From contig JAEELJ010000051.1 of the NCBI GenBank assembly GCA_016288855.1, positions 62,001 through 126,000 of the forward strand: 64,000 bases of DNA. Direction: 5' to 3'. The notes under the pieces were generated by a model. The model was not told the origin of the DNA and made no database searches. It saw only the letters and a list, made by a program, of their open reading frames with translations. A program made the translations under genes and the position numbers. Positions 18,819 through 28,736 of this stretch are shown here, piece after piece (the stretch's first letter is position 1; every line of letters begins with the position of its first letter). Source of the DNA: Acholeplasmatales bacterium. GTDB taxonomy: Bacteria > Bacillota_I > Bacilli_A > Acholeplasmatales > Anaeroplasmataceae.

Positions 18819-19355
18819 TTACTGTTGTTTTTCAATTTTTGGTGCAACGACTGCAAATAATGTCTTGCCGTCTAATTTAGTAGGTGATTCTACTGTAGTA
18901 ACATCTGATAGAGCTTCAATAAATCTATCAACGACTTCCTTACCTAAATCCTGATGAACGATCATTCTTCCTCTGAATCTAAGTGAAATCTTGACTTTGT
19001 TACCCTTCTTTAAAATGGTTCTAGCCTTGTTAACCTTTGTATCAAAGTCGTGCTGTTCGATAACTGGAGATAACTGAATCTCTTGTACAACAATTACATG
19101 TTGCTTCTTCTTCATTTCCTTTGCTTTCTTTTGTTGTTCGAAACGGAAACGAGAATAATCCATTATTTTTGCTACTGCAGGTTTAGCATCTGGAGATACT
19201 AAAACTAAATCTAATCCTCTGTCTTCTGCTTCCTGTAATGCTTTGTTACGGTTAAGAACGCCTAGCTTTTCACCATCTTCTGTTATAACTAGCATTTCTT
19301 TCGCACGAATGTCTTCATTAATGATGGCATCACTTGTTTTTCTCTGCTTGTTAAT
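18819..19355 (-). CDS. infC: translation initiation factor IF-3 (ATT start)
   Basis: Track start is 19295, but the in-frame upstream sequence INKQRKTSDAIINEDIRAKE-MLVITEDGEKLG is the conserved IF3 N-terminus; SD GGGGGTGA lies 4 nt upstream of ATT at 19355. Confidence 0.93.
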   Translation of the reverse strand: MNKQRKTSDAIINEDIRAKEMLVITEDGEKLGVLNRNKALQEAEDRGLDLVLVSPDAKPAVAKIMDYSRFRFEQQKKAKEMKKKQHVIVVQEIQLSPVIEQHDFDTKVNKARTILKKGNKVKISLRFRGRMIVHQDLGKEVVDRFIEALSDVTTVESPTKLDGKTLFAVVAPKIEKQQ

Positions 19356-19379
19356 AGTTTCACCCCCACGGTAATTATA

Positions 19380-19524
19380 GAAATAAAAAAGAGGACATAG
19401 AAAGCCCTCTTATAACATACTTAATAAATAATATCTTTACAAAGTGACATTCTGCCTACCAACTTAATTATCAATCAGGCGAGAAACGGGCGTTTCTTCT
19501 TTCCACAATATTTATTTCAACATT
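19380..19524 (-). promoter_or_regulatory. L20-type ribosomal leader with attenuator terminator
   Basis: Minus strand GTGGAAAGAAGAAACGCCCGTTTCTCGCC...GGTAGGCAG... then terminator AAGAGG...CCTCTTTTTT (19389-19411) upstream of infC-rpmI-rplT. Confidence 0.85.
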
Positions 19525-19525
19525 A

Positions 19526-19554
19526 GTATAATACACTAACTAAAACAATATGTC
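19526..19554 (-). promoter_or_regulatory. sigma-A promoter of infC operon
   Basis: Minus strand TTGACA-N17-TATTAT. Confidence 0.85.
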
Positions 19555-19581
19555 AACAACTATTTTACATTTTTTAGAAAT

Positions 19582-20325
19582 TTATTTCAAATCCTTTATT
19601 TCATATATTTTAAAATATAATACTAAGAATAATATTCCCCATATTGGTATCATATATATTGCATCTATAGAAATTAAATTACCATTTGTAGAAACAGATG
19701 GAATAATATATTTAGCAATACTATTTATTTCGCTAAAATTCATAGATATTACTTTATGTGCAATTGATAAAAATGAGACAGTCATTGTTAAAAATACATT
19801 TGGAATAAAAACTGTTATTACCATTAATACTATCACCTCTAATAATAAAGGCAATATAAATATGAATGGTAAAACAAATATTTCAGCACTAATCTTAAAA
19901 TAAGGAAATCTTAATATAGGTATTAAATAAACAATAAATAATTCTAAAATTACAATTAAAAATAAAACTATAAATAAAACTGATGCTTTAGATAAGGATA
20001 AAGTTCTTCTTTTTATTTGTGAAATAAATAATTGATCAAATGAAATAGAATTAACATAAAGAGATATTACCATACTTGATGCAATAATTGTATTAAAAAG
20101 CATCACAATAAGTATTGCTTGACTTATATATGAATCATGTATTTCTTGATAATTCTTTAAATAATAAATATATTCATAATTAGATGTCGCAATTAAAACT
20201 AAGATTGTAATCATTAATAAGAAAGATAACGATAATATTATTATAGTTACCTTTTGAAATAAAAATGCGAAATATAGCTTTAATAATTTAAAAAAATCTT
20301 TATAATTCTTCACTACATTTACCAT
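19582..20325 (-). CDS. ABC-2 type transporter permease (about 6 TM)
   Basis: Multiple hydrophobic helices; immediately follows and overlaps the ATPase gene. Confidence 0.72.
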   Translation of the reverse strand: MVNVVKNYKDFFKLLKLYFAFLFQKVTIIILSLSFLLMITILVLIATSNYEYIYYLKNYQEIHDSYISQAILIVMLFNTIIASSMVISLYVNSISFDQLFISQIKRRTLSLSKASVLFIVLFLIVILELFIVYLIPILRFPYFKISAEIFVLPFIFILPLLLEVIVLMVITVFIPNVFLTMTVSFLSIAHKVISMNFSEINSIAKYIIPSVSTNGNLISIDAIYMIPIWGILFLVLYFKIYEIKDLK

Positions 20326-20866
20326 CCTTTACAAAAAATGATATATGATTAATATCATCAAATAATACTTTTTCATGTAAAGACATAATTATAGTCTTAT
20401 TTTCCTTTAAAAGATTAATTATATCTTCTTTAAAAATATTTTTTGCTTCATCATCAAGTCCATCTAGTGGCTCATCTAATATGTATGTATCTGATGTTTG
20501 ATATAAAATTTGTATTAATCCTAATTTTTGTAAATTACCCTTTGATAAATTACCAATTAATTTTTTAGGTATTTTATATTTATCAAGCAAATATAAATAC
20601 TCCTCTCCTAAAACAAGCTTTATATATGTATTAACACTTAATAGCTTTGGCATTAAAAATTTATCAGGTAGGTAAGATATATTATCTGTATTTAAAATAG
20701 TACCTTTAGTCTTATAAATGATTCCAGATATTATTTTTAATAAGGTTGATTTCCCACTTCCATTTATTCCATATATAACATATAGTCCCTTATTAAAGGT
20801 TATATTAATATCTTCTAATATATTTACCTTATTATATGACTTATATATATTCATAAGCTTTATCAT
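20300..20866 (-). CDS. ABC transporter ATP-binding protein
   Basis: Walker A GINGSGKST, signature LSKGNLQK, Walker B YILDEPLDGLD, H-loop MSLHE. Confidence 0.93.
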   Translation of the reverse strand: MIKLMNIYKSYNKVNILEDINITFNKGLYVIYGINGSGKSTLLKIISGIIYKTKGTILNTDNISYLPDKFLMPKLLSVNTYIKLVLGEEYLYLLDKYKIPKKLIGNLSKGNLQKLGLIQILYQTSDTYILDEPLDGLDDEAKNIFKEDIINLLKENKTIIMSLHEKVLFDDINHISFFVKDGKCSEEL

Positions 20867-21705
20867 GATAAAACACCTCCTGATTCATACTCACTACAAG
20901 CATAAAAATCAGTTAATAGATTTGTTTCAATTGGAATATATTCCTTAACATCATCATGTTCAATCATTATATATTCACTATAAAGAGGAAAATACTTTTT
21001 ATAGCATAATGGAATAAAACAATCCTTACTTAAAATTTCTGTTTTTTCGTTTTCATTAACTATCTTTACATTATAATAAGGATAATCCTCATATATATCA
21101 AATGTAGTTGGATATAATTCATATCTTATTAAAGATAATCTTGCGAATGTTAATGCTGATGCTCTTAAATCTGTTATAAAATTATAATTTTGATTTTCTA
21201 AATTTATACCAACAACATTTAATATTCCATCTACCTTTGAATAAGATGGAGTTGCAGTTATATCATATGTTAAAAGATTTTTATTAACTATTGATAAAGA
21301 TCCCATATCAAATGATAATGTATATTTTTCATTAGTAATTCTTAAAACAAATGTACTAGATACTACTTCACTATATATTACAGGCATTTTAGAATTAATC
21401 CTTATTTGATAATAATCTAATACTTTAATTAACTCAATTTCATTAACTTTTAATGTATATGAATTAGAATCTAATATTAATTTATATATATTCTCATCCT
21501 TTTCTTGTATTAAATTATATTTTTGTTTGGAGTATAAGTATAAATCAAATGACTTACTATCCTCATAAACAAATGAATAATTAGTTTTTATTGAATATAT
21601 AGTTGTATCATCATTTTTATTTGATGAAATTATAACTAAGCTTAAATAAAATATTATTATAGATAATAATATAACTGGTAAAATAAAATATTCAAATTTT
21701 TTCAT
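20863..21705 (-). CDS. membrane-anchored extracytoplasmic protein of unknown function
   Basis: One N-terminal TM then about 250 aa polar domain; ATGA overlap with the upstream gene and overlap with the ATPase gene. Confidence 0.65.
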   Translation of the reverse strand: MKKFEYFILPVILLSIIIFYLSLVIISSNKNDDTTIYSIKTNYSFVYEDSKSFDLYLYSKQKYNLIQEKDENIYKLILDSNSYTLKVNEIELIKVLDYYQIRINSKMPVIYSEVVSSTFVLRITNEKYTLSFDMGSLSIVNKNLLTYDITATPSYSKVDGILNVVGINLENQNYNFITDLRASALTFARLSLIRYELYPTTFDIYEDYPYYNVKIVNENEKTEILSKDCFIPLCYKKYFPLYSEYIMIEHDDVKEYIPIETNLLTDFYACSEYESGGVLS

Positions 21706-22340
21706 ATACTATTCTTCTCAACCCTTATTTCTTGATCTTGTAATATTGCTAATTCAAAAGTACCAGATGTTCTAAAAAAGAAATTATATAAAGAAAACAC
21801 ACCGTTTGTAATTAATAAATGTCCATCTAGATAAACAATAATATTAGAATGAGCTTCAATTGTTACTTGATATTTTTCTGTTATTTTTTCTGATTGTACT
21901 TCAGTTGATTGGTAATCAATATTCGCTTTTGCAGTTACTTCTGCTTTTACCTTTTTAAAATTACCACCAACAGTTCCGCCAAGATTAGCTGAAGATTGAA
22001 ATGAAGTTGTTTTTTTAGTTTCCTTTTGAATCTCTAAAGTATATGTAATATCAGTTGCAGAATCATTTGTATACGAATATAGGACATCTGACATATAGCT
22101 TGCCCTAACATTTTTGTTTGCAAATTTTATATCAATTCCAAACATCCATATGTGCTTAGTTGGTTCTAATAAGCTATCATATTCTTCTGATGTAAAATCT
22201 CTTGATAATTTACCTGTTTCCATTATTATTTCAGGGTACGATTGATATTCAGCAACAAATGATGCATATGCTTTATTTGTTACTAAGGATATACTTAATA
22301 TAAAAGTTGTAAAAACACAAAACATAATAAATTTTTTCAT
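21702..22340 (-). CDS. secreted protein with possible aerolysin/ETX-MTX2-like beta-hairpin region
   Basis: SD GAGGTGAT before ATG 22340; signal peptide ...LVTNKAYA|SFVAEY; Ser/Thr-rich alternating segment KKTTSFQSSANLGGTVGGNFKKVKAEVTAKANIDYQSTEVQSEKITEKYQVTIEAHSNIIVY. Fold assignment is inference. Confidence 0.55.
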   Translation of the reverse strand: MKKFIMFCVFTTFILSISLVTNKAYASFVAEYQSYPEIIMETGKLSRDFTSEEYDSLLEPTKHIWMFGIDIKFANKNVRASYMSDVLYSYTNDSATDITYTLEIQKETKKTTSFQSSANLGGTVGGNFKKVKAEVTAKANIDYQSTEVQSEKITEKYQVTIEAHSNIIVYLDGHLLITNGVFSLYNFFFRTSGTFELAILQDQEIRVEKNSI

Positions 22341-22403
22341 ATATATATCACCTCTCATATTAAATAAGAGTATAGTTTATATATAAATTTTCCAAAAAAA
22401 AAT

Positions 22404-22432
22404 AAAAAAATCAGAAAAAATCTGATTTTTTT
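22404..22432 (-). terminator. terminator of the infB/mrp operon
   Basis: AAAAAAATCAGA-AAAAA-TCTGATTTTTTT just 3' of mrp. Confidence 0.85.
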
Positions 22433-22437
22433 AATAA

Positions 22438-23259
22438 TTATAAATTTTCAACGATAGATAATACGTTATCAAATGCACTTACATCTGCATCTTCAACCTT
22501 ACCATTATCAATTAAAGTTGCAACATTAGAATCAATAGGTAATGATGCAATTGGAGTAAGATTAAATGTTTCACATACATCATTTAATTTAGATGGTCCG
22601 AATGGGAATAATGGATTTCCACAGCATGGACACTTATAATAAGCCATATTCTCTACTAAGCCTAATACATTAACATTCATCTTTTTGCACATATTAACTG
22701 CTTTACCAACAATCATCTTAACTAAATCTTGCGGTGTTGAAACTAATATAACTCCATCAATTGGAATTTGGTTAAAAATTGTCAATGCAACATCACTTGT
22801 TCCTGGAGGCATATCGATTAATAAATAATCTAATTCCCCCCACTTAGTATCAGAATAGAAATTCTTTATTGCACCACCAAATAATGGGCCTCTCCATAAT
22901 ACTGGTTCAGATGGATCATTAACCAATAGGTTAATTGACATAAGCTCAATTCCACCTTTTGATTTAGGAGGGTACATTAAAGTTTGTGTACCAGAAACAC
23001 CTTCACCTATACCAAAAGCCTTAGGAATAGATGGACCTGTGATATCTGAATCTAGGATACCAACCTTATAGCCTTTTTTAGATAATGCTACAGCTAGCAT
23101 AGATGTTACCATAGACTTGCCAACTCCACCTTTACCAGATACTACTGCAACAATATGCTTTATAGTAGTACCTGCTGATGGTGATAAAAGCTGGGCTTTA
23201 TTTTCATGGCTACATTTAGATTTACAAGTACTACAATTATGAGTACAATTTTCTGCCAT
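22438..23259 (-). CDS. Mrp/NBP35 family iron-sulfur carrier P-loop ATPase
   Basis: Cys-rich N-terminus CTHNCSTCKSKC, GKGGVGKSMVTS, CPCCG motif. Confidence 0.92.
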   Translation of the reverse strand: MAENCTHNCSTCKSKCSHENKAQLLSPSAGTTIKHIVAVVSGKGGVGKSMVTSMLAVALSKKGYKVGILDSDITGPSIPKAFGIGEGVSGTQTLMYPPKSKGGIELMSINLLVNDPSEPVLWRGPLFGGAIKNFYSDTKWGELDYLLIDMPPGTSDVALTIFNQIPIDGVILVSTPQDLVKMIVGKAVNMCKKMNVNVLGLVENMAYYKCPCCGNPLFPFGPSKLNDVCETFNLTPIASLPIDSNVATLIDNGKVEDADVSAFDNVLSIVENL

Positions 23260-23273
23260 TTTTATAACCTCAC

Positions 23274-23630
23274 TTAGTTATTACTTTTATTTTTTTCTTC
23301 TTTTTTTAATTCATTAAGAATATCATCAATATGATTACCATATGCTAATGACTCATCAAATTTCCAAATTAATTCAGGCATTTTTCTAGGATTTAATTTC
23401 TTAGCAAGTGCTGATCTAATAAAAGAATTTGATTCTTCAATTGCAGCCTCAATATTAGCTTTCTTTCCTTGATAGAAAGTATAGTATATTGTCATAAATG
23501 ATAAATCATTTGTAATTCTTACTTCTGTTACTGTAACATGGTTTAATTCTTTATTCTTAGCTTCTCTTTGAAGGATAATAGAAAGTTCTCTTAAAGCTTG
23601 TGATTCTAATCTTTTAAGACTTAATCCCAT
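23274..23630 (-). CDS. rbfA: ribosome-binding factor A
   Basis: Position after infB; KRLESQALRELSIILQREAKN...FDESLAYGNHIDDIL. Confidence 0.9.
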   Translation of the reverse strand: MGLSLKRLESQALRELSIILQREAKNKELNHVTVTEVRITNDLSFMTIYYTFYQGKKANIEAAIEESNSFIRSALAKKLNPRKMPELIWKFDESLAYGNHIDDILNELKKEEKNKSNN

Positions 23631-25480
23631 TATCTTGGAATCTCCTTCATAATTGATGCTTCAATAACATCGCCTTCTTTGACATCATTGAATTTTTCAA
23701 TCATGATACCACATTCAAATCCTTGCTTTACTTCCTTAACATCATCCTTAAATCTTCTTAATGATGACATCTTTCCTTCAAATACTACTACACCTTCTCT
23801 TAGTACTCTTACTAAAGAATCACGTGCAATTACACCATCTGTTACATAAGAACCAGCTACAGAACCAACCTTAGAAATCTTAAATACACTTCTAACCTCG
23901 GCCTGGCCAGTTACAACTTCTTCATAAACTGGGTCTAACATACCCTTTAAAGCTGCTTCAATATCATCTAATACATTATAAATGATATTATATAATCTAA
24001 TTTCAATACCCTTAGATTGTGCTAATGCTCTTACTGGAGCCATAGGTCTTACATTGAAACCAATGATAATAGCTTCTGATGCTTCTGCTAAAGATACATC
24101 AGTGTCAGTAATTGTACCTACTGTAGCACGAATAATATTTACCTTTAAATCTTCAATATTAATCTTTTCTAAAGATCCCTTTAATGCTTCAACAGAACCT
24201 TGAACATCAGCCTTGATGATTAAGTTTAATTGCTTAGTCTTATCTTCTGATTGAGAAGCGAATAATTCTTCTAATGTTGTAGCCTTCTTAGCGTTAGCTT
24301 CTTCATTCTTAGCCTTCTGGCTTCTTGCTTCAGCAGTATTTCTAGCTAAACGTTCATCCTTAAATACCATGAATTTGTCACCAGCTTCAGGAACTTCACT
24401 TAAGCCTGTAACAACTACAGCATCACTTGGTTTTGCTTCATCATATTTCTTATGACGGTCATCTTCCATCATTCTTACTCTACCATATGTGTTACCACAT
24501 ACAATAACATCTCCAACCTTTAATGTACCGTTTTGTACTAATAGAGTTGCTACTGGACCCATACCCTTATCAAGAGAAGCTTCAATAACAACACCCATAC
24601 CATCACGGTTAGGGTTAGCCTTTAATTCTTTCATTTCAGCTACTAACTGAACCATTTCTAATAAATTATCAACACCACTACCCTTTAAAGCTGAGATAGG
24701 TACGAAAATTGTATCTCCACCCCAGTCTTCAGCAAGTAAGCCTAAGTCAGCTAATTCTTGCTTAACTCTATCAGGGTTTGCTGTTGGCTTATCCATCTTG
24801 TTTACTGCAACAATAATTGGACAACCTGCAGCCTTAGCATGAGAAATAGCTTCCTCAGTTTGTGGCATAACACCATCATCTGCTGCAACAACTAAAATAA
24901 CGATATCAGTAATTTGAGCACCACGTGCACGCATTTGTGTAAATGCAGCATGACCTGGTGTATCAATGAAAGTGATTGTAAAGCCCTTATGATTAACCTG
25001 GTAAGCACCTACTCTTTGAGTAATACCACCTGCTTCACCCTTTGTAATTCTTGAGTTTCTGATAGTATCAAGTAAAGTTGTTTTACCATGGTCAACGTGT
25101 CCCATAATTGTTACTACTGGTGGACGAGAAACTAGGTTAGAATCATCATCTTCAATCTTAAACTCATCAAATCTTGTTACATCAGTTACAACTTCATCCT
25201 TTAATTCATATCCGAAATCCATTGCAAGTAACTCAATTGTTTCTCTATCAATAGTTTGAGTCTGATTAGCCATAATTCCTAACTGCATTAGCTTCATAAT
25301 AACTTGAGCAACAGGCTTTCCCATTCCTTCAGCTATTTCTAAAACAGTCATACCTTCTTTATATGTTAAAACCTTTGAATCTGTATCTTTAGATTCACCC
25401 TTCTTGTTATTATTTCCTTTTTTTAATGGAATATTTGAAGTTCTAGTTTCATTTTTGTTGTTCTTTATTTTAGCCATCAA
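23630..25480 (-). CDS. infB: translation initiation factor IF-2
   Basis: [34 protein letters not shown]. Confidence 0.98.
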   Translation of the reverse strand: MMAKIKNNKNETRTSNIPLKKGNNNKKGESKDTDSKVLTYKEGMTVLEIAEGMGKPVAQVIMKLMQLGIMANQTQTIDRETIELLAMDFGYELKDEVVTDVTRFDEFKIEDDDSNLVSRPPVVTIMGHVDHGKTTLLDTIRNSRITKGEAGGITQRVGAYQVNHKGFTITFIDTPGHAAFTQMRARGAQITDIVILVVAADDGVMPQTEEAISHAKAAGCPIIVAVNKMDKPTANPDRVKQELADLGLLAEDWGGDTIFVPISALKGSGVDNLLEMVQLVAEMKELKANPNRDGMGVVIEASLDKGMGPVATLLVQNGTLKVGDVIVCGNTYGRVRMMEDDRHKKYDEAKPSDAVVVTGLSEVPEAGDKFMVFKDERLARNTAEARSQKAKNEEANAKKATTLEELFASQSEDKTKQLNLIIKADVQGSVEALKGSLEKINIEDLKVNIIRATVGTITDTDVSLAEASEAIIIGFNVRPMAPVRALAQSKGIEIRLYNIIYNVLDDIEAALKGMLDPVYEEVVTGQAEVRSVFKISKVGSVAGSYVTDGVIARDSLVRVLREGVVVFEGKMSSLRRFKDDVKEVKQGFECGIMIEKFNDVKEGDVIEASIMKEIPR

Positions 25481-25486
25481 ATCACC

Positions 25487-25777
25487 TTATTTCTTTAAAA
25501 TTTTTAAAAAGCTCTTTTGAGTTATACCTAAAACCATACGGCCACTTTTTCCTATAGCCATAGATAATTCCTCTGAGGTATAGCTTTGATTAACCTCCGT
25601 ATTATAAAATGATGCCTTATCTAAAATCTTTTTCTTAGTATTATCTGATGCATCAGATGCTAAGAAAATAAGACAAATTTTACCATGTCGTAATTCTTCA
25701 ATTACAATTTCAGCTCCAGACACTAAACCTCTTGCTCTAAAGCATAGACCAAGATTATTTAGAATTTTGTCCATCAA
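25487..25777 (-). CDS. L7Ae-family ribosome-associated protein (YlxQ)
   Basis: Short L7Ae-like ORF between ylxR and infB. Confidence 0.85.
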   Translation of the reverse strand: MMDKILNNLGLCFRARGLVSGAEIVIEELRHGKICLIFLASDASDNTKKKILDKASFYNTEVNQSYTSEELSMAIGKSGRMVLGITQKSFLKILKK

Positions 25778-26030
25778 GTATTCCTAAAAGCTCATCATAA
25801 ATTGAATCAGGTACTTTAACTTCAAGTTTCTTATCTAAAGCATGAGACTTTCTTGCTAATTCAACAACAGCCTTATCCTTCTTTAAATAAGCTCCTCTAC
25901 CATTAGCCTTACCAACAAGATCTATGATAACGTTCATATCTGGAGTTCTGACGATTCTAAATAAATCTTTTTTCTCACATTGCTCTTTTGAAACAACGCA
26001 AGTTCTTAAAACAAGCTTCTTTTCCTTCAT
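25755..26030 (-). CDS. YlxR family protein (DUF448)
   Basis: LRTCVVSKEQCEKKDLFRIVRTP...GKANGRGAYLKKD. Confidence 0.92.
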   Translation of the reverse strand: MKEKKLVLRTCVVSKEQCEKKDLFRIVRTPDMNVIIDLVGKANGRGAYLKKDKAVVELARKSHALDKKLEVKVPDSIYDELLGILDGQNSK

Positions 26031-26031
26031 A

Positions 26032-27114
26032 CTAGATTAACTTACCTTCTTCATATGCCTTAGAAACAGGTAAGATATCAATCTTCCAACCACAAGATTG
26101 AACTGCAAGACGAACATTTTGACCTTGCTTACCAATTGCTAATGATAAATGATCATCAGGTACAGCTACAACACTTGACTTAGTTTTTTCATCAATTGAA
26201 ATAACCTTAGTAACTGATGCTGGTTGTAATGAATTTGTGATTAATTCTTCTGGATTATCACTCCACTTATATAAATCAACCTTTTCACCATTTAAAGCAT
26301 CAACAATCTGCTTAATTCTAGATCCGCCTTCACCAACGCATGAACCAATTGCATCTACATTAGAATCATTAGAATATAATGCAATCTTAGTTCTATCGCC
26401 TGGGTCTCTTGCAATACCCTTAATTTCAATAGTACCATCCTTGATTTCTGGAATATAATTTTCCATTAATCTCTTTACTAATTCCTTATCAATTCTTGAA
26501 ACAGTAATCTTTGGATCCTTAGTAGATTCTTCAACCTTCTTAATAAATACACGTAATGTATCACCAATCTGGAAATTGTCTGTTGCAAGTAATTCACGAT
26601 TAGATAAAGTTGATGTAGCACCATAACCTAAATCTAGGACAACATATTTATCATTTACATTAGCAACTGTTGCAGTAACCATTTCGCCTTCCATATCCTT
26701 AAAATGATCGAAAGCCTGTGCTCTTTGCTTTTGACGTACACCTTGTACAGTCATATTCTTAGTTGCACCGATTGCTGTTCTTGAGAATTCCTTAATATCA
26801 ACAACCTGTCTAATGATATCTCCAACCTTAGCATTCTTCTTAATTTGCTTAGCTTCTTCTAATGTAATTTCAGCGATTGGATTTTCTTCTTCTGTATCAG
26901 CTTCAGTAGAAAGAACATCAACAACCTTTCTAACTGAATAGCATAAAATTTCAGTCTTAACTGGATCAACAACAATTTCACAAGATTCATTGTTATATTG
27001 TCTCTTATAAGACTTCTTTAAACCTTCTTTTATAATTTCATAAACATCCTCTACAGAAATACCTCTCTCTTCAGCAAGCTCTTTTGCTGATTCAAAAAAC
27101 TTCTTATTAATCAT
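26032..27114 (-). CDS. nusA: transcription termination/antitermination factor NusA
   Basis: S1/KH organisation; RDPGDRTKIALYSND, GEGGSRIKQIVDALNGEKVDLYKWSDNP. Confidence 0.97.
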   Translation of the reverse strand: MINKKFFESAKELAEERGISVEDVYEIIKEGLKKSYKRQYNNESCEIVVDPVKTEILCYSVRKVVDVLSTEADTEEENPIAEITLEEAKQIKKNAKVGDIIRQVVDIKEFSRTAIGATKNMTVQGVRQKQRAQAFDHFKDMEGEMVTATVANVNDKYVVLDLGYGATSTLSNRELLATDNFQIGDTLRVFIKKVEESTKDPKITVSRIDKELVKRLMENYIPEIKDGTIEIKGIARDPGDRTKIALYSNDSNVDAIGSCVGEGGSRIKQIVDALNGEKVDLYKWSDNPEELITNSLQPASVTKVISIDEKTKSSVVAVPDDHLSLAIGKQGQNVRLAVQSCGWKIDILPVSKAYEEGKLI

Positions 27115-27131
27115 TTCAAAATTCCTCCTAA

Positions 27132-27581
27132 TTAAATCTTAACTGCAAGTCTGATTAATTTCATATCTTGTTTTTTTAAGGTAAAGTTTTTAAATCTTCC
27201 CTTTAAATTTACTCTTACGGTAACCGAATCGTTATCCTGTTCTTCTAAAGTTCCTTCATAAAACATATTGTCATTCATATCAACATGAATATATGAGCCT
27301 AGATATTTTTCAATTTCTTGATCATTTCTTAAAACTCTTTCAGCACCAGGAGATGTAACTTCTAGTAAATATTCAGGCATATCACTATCATACTTATCTA
27401 ATCTTTCAGATAAATATTCATTTGCTTTCGCAAGCATTTCTAAATCAATGCCTTCTTCTTTATCAAGAGTAACTCTTAATATTAGCTCTCCCGCTTCTTT
27501 TACAAGCTCAACGGAATAAAAAATTAATCCATTTTCACTGATAAAAGGTTCTAATATTTTTTCACAAATATTAATATCCAA
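27132..27581 (-). CDS. rimP: ribosome maturation factor RimP
   Basis: LEVTSPGAERVLRNDQEIEKYLG; first gene of the nusA operon. TTG at 27581 is spaced correctly from SD GGAGGT; track start 27596 translates the SD. Confidence 0.88.
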   Translation of the reverse strand: MDINICEKILEPFISENGLIFYSVELVKEAGELILRVTLDKEEGIDLEMLAKANEYLSERLDKYDSDMPEYLLEVTSPGAERVLRNDQEIEKYLGSYIHVDMNDNMFYEGTLEEQDNDSVTVRVNLKGRFKNFTLKKQDMKLIRLAVKI

Positions 27582-27605
27582 TTCGAATACCTCCAATCAA
27601 TAAAA

Positions 27606-27630
27606 TAAGAGAGGCTCCGAACCTCTCTTA
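27606..27630 (-). terminator. terminator of the ankyrin gene
   Basis: TAAGAGAGG-TTCGGAG-CCTCTCTTA then ATTTTATT on the minus strand. Confidence 0.75.
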
Positions 27631-27672
27631 ATCCACTATAGTTATTATATAATAATAAATTAATTAATTCAA

Positions 27673-28626
27673 CTATTTTTCTAATTTTTTAGTTAGATAA
27701 TCTAAAATTCTTTGATTTCCAATTTTCTTTGCTAAATCAATTGGTTTAAAGCCATATTTATCTAATCTATTTGTATTTGACATATCCGAAAACTTAACTG
27801 CTCTTTCATAATCTTCCATTATTATTGAATAATGTAGTGGATATTCAATATAATATTGATCAACACCATAATATGCAGCCTTCATGTTTATATATCCTTC
27901 TAAATCATCATCATGAATTCTATGATAAATAGTATCATGTAATGCAGAAATACAATCAACAATTGCCCCTGCCTTAATTAGGGCATCAATTACATCCTTA
28001 TGATGATTTTCTGATGCAAAGAATAAAGGTGTTTCTCTATTTAGATTCTTTGAATTAACAAATGCCTTTTTATCTAATAGATATTTAACAACTTCAATAT
28101 CTCCTCTTTTAGCAGCTATATGAAGTGGAGAATTACCTGCATAATCTTTTTCATCTAAAACATAAGGATCAACATCAATTTGAGATAATAAATGCAAATT
28201 ACGGCTTCTAATTAAAGCCATAAAAATAGATTCATGCTTTGCATTAAATTCATGAATATCTAAAGGCTTAGCCTCAATAAAAAGTTTTACCATATCCTCT
28301 CTACCTAAAGAACATGCTTTATATAGAGGTGTCTCCCCTTCTAAATTCTTTATTGATAAATCAGCATTGTGATTTATTAAAGATTTTAAATATCCCATTC
28401 TATTATATGTGACACAATAATGTGCAGCTGTATCCCCATATCTATCCTTTAAATTTATATCGATATAATTATCTAATAATAGTTCGAAAGCATCAGGATT
28501 GTTGAATACAATTGCATATTCTAGAAGAGACATATTTTTTTCGTTTCTACAATTTATGTCATTCTTATCAATATATAATTTTAGTTCTTTTGTATTATTG
28601 CAATAAATGGCATTAAATGGATTCAT
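27673..28626 (-). CDS. ankyrin-repeat protein
   Basis: Repeats such as DKYGDTAAHYCVTYNRMGYLKSLINHNADL, EGETPLYKACSLGREDMVKLFIE, AGNSPLHIAAKRGDIEVVKYLLDKKAFV. Confidence 0.9.
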   Translation of the reverse strand: MNPFNAIYCNNTKELKLYIDKNDINCRNEKNMSLLEYAIVFNNPDAFELLLDNYIDINLKDRYGDTAAHYCVTYNRMGYLKSLINHNADLSIKNLEGETPLYKACSLGREDMVKLFIEAKPLDIHEFNAKHESIFMALIRSRNLHLLSQIDVDPYVLDEKDYAGNSPLHIAAKRGDIEVVKYLLDKKAFVNSKNLNRETPLFFASENHHKDVIDALIKAGAIVDCISALHDTIYHRIHDDDLEGYINMKAAYYGVDQYYIEYPLHYSIIMEDYERAVKFSDMSNTNRLDKYGFKPIDLAKKIGNQRILDYLTKKLEK

Positions 28627-28670
28627 TCTAACAACTTCCTAATCTAATATTTTTCTCTCATATTTGAAAA

Positions 28671-28696
28671 AATAGAGCACCCTTAAGTGCTCTATT
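28671..28696 (-). terminator. terminator of hup
   Basis: AATAGAGCAC-TTAAGG-GTGCTCTATT then TTTTTC on the minus strand. Confidence 0.87.
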
Positions 28697-28736
28697 AATT
28701 ACAATAAATAACGTTTAATAATAACTTAAAAGCAAA

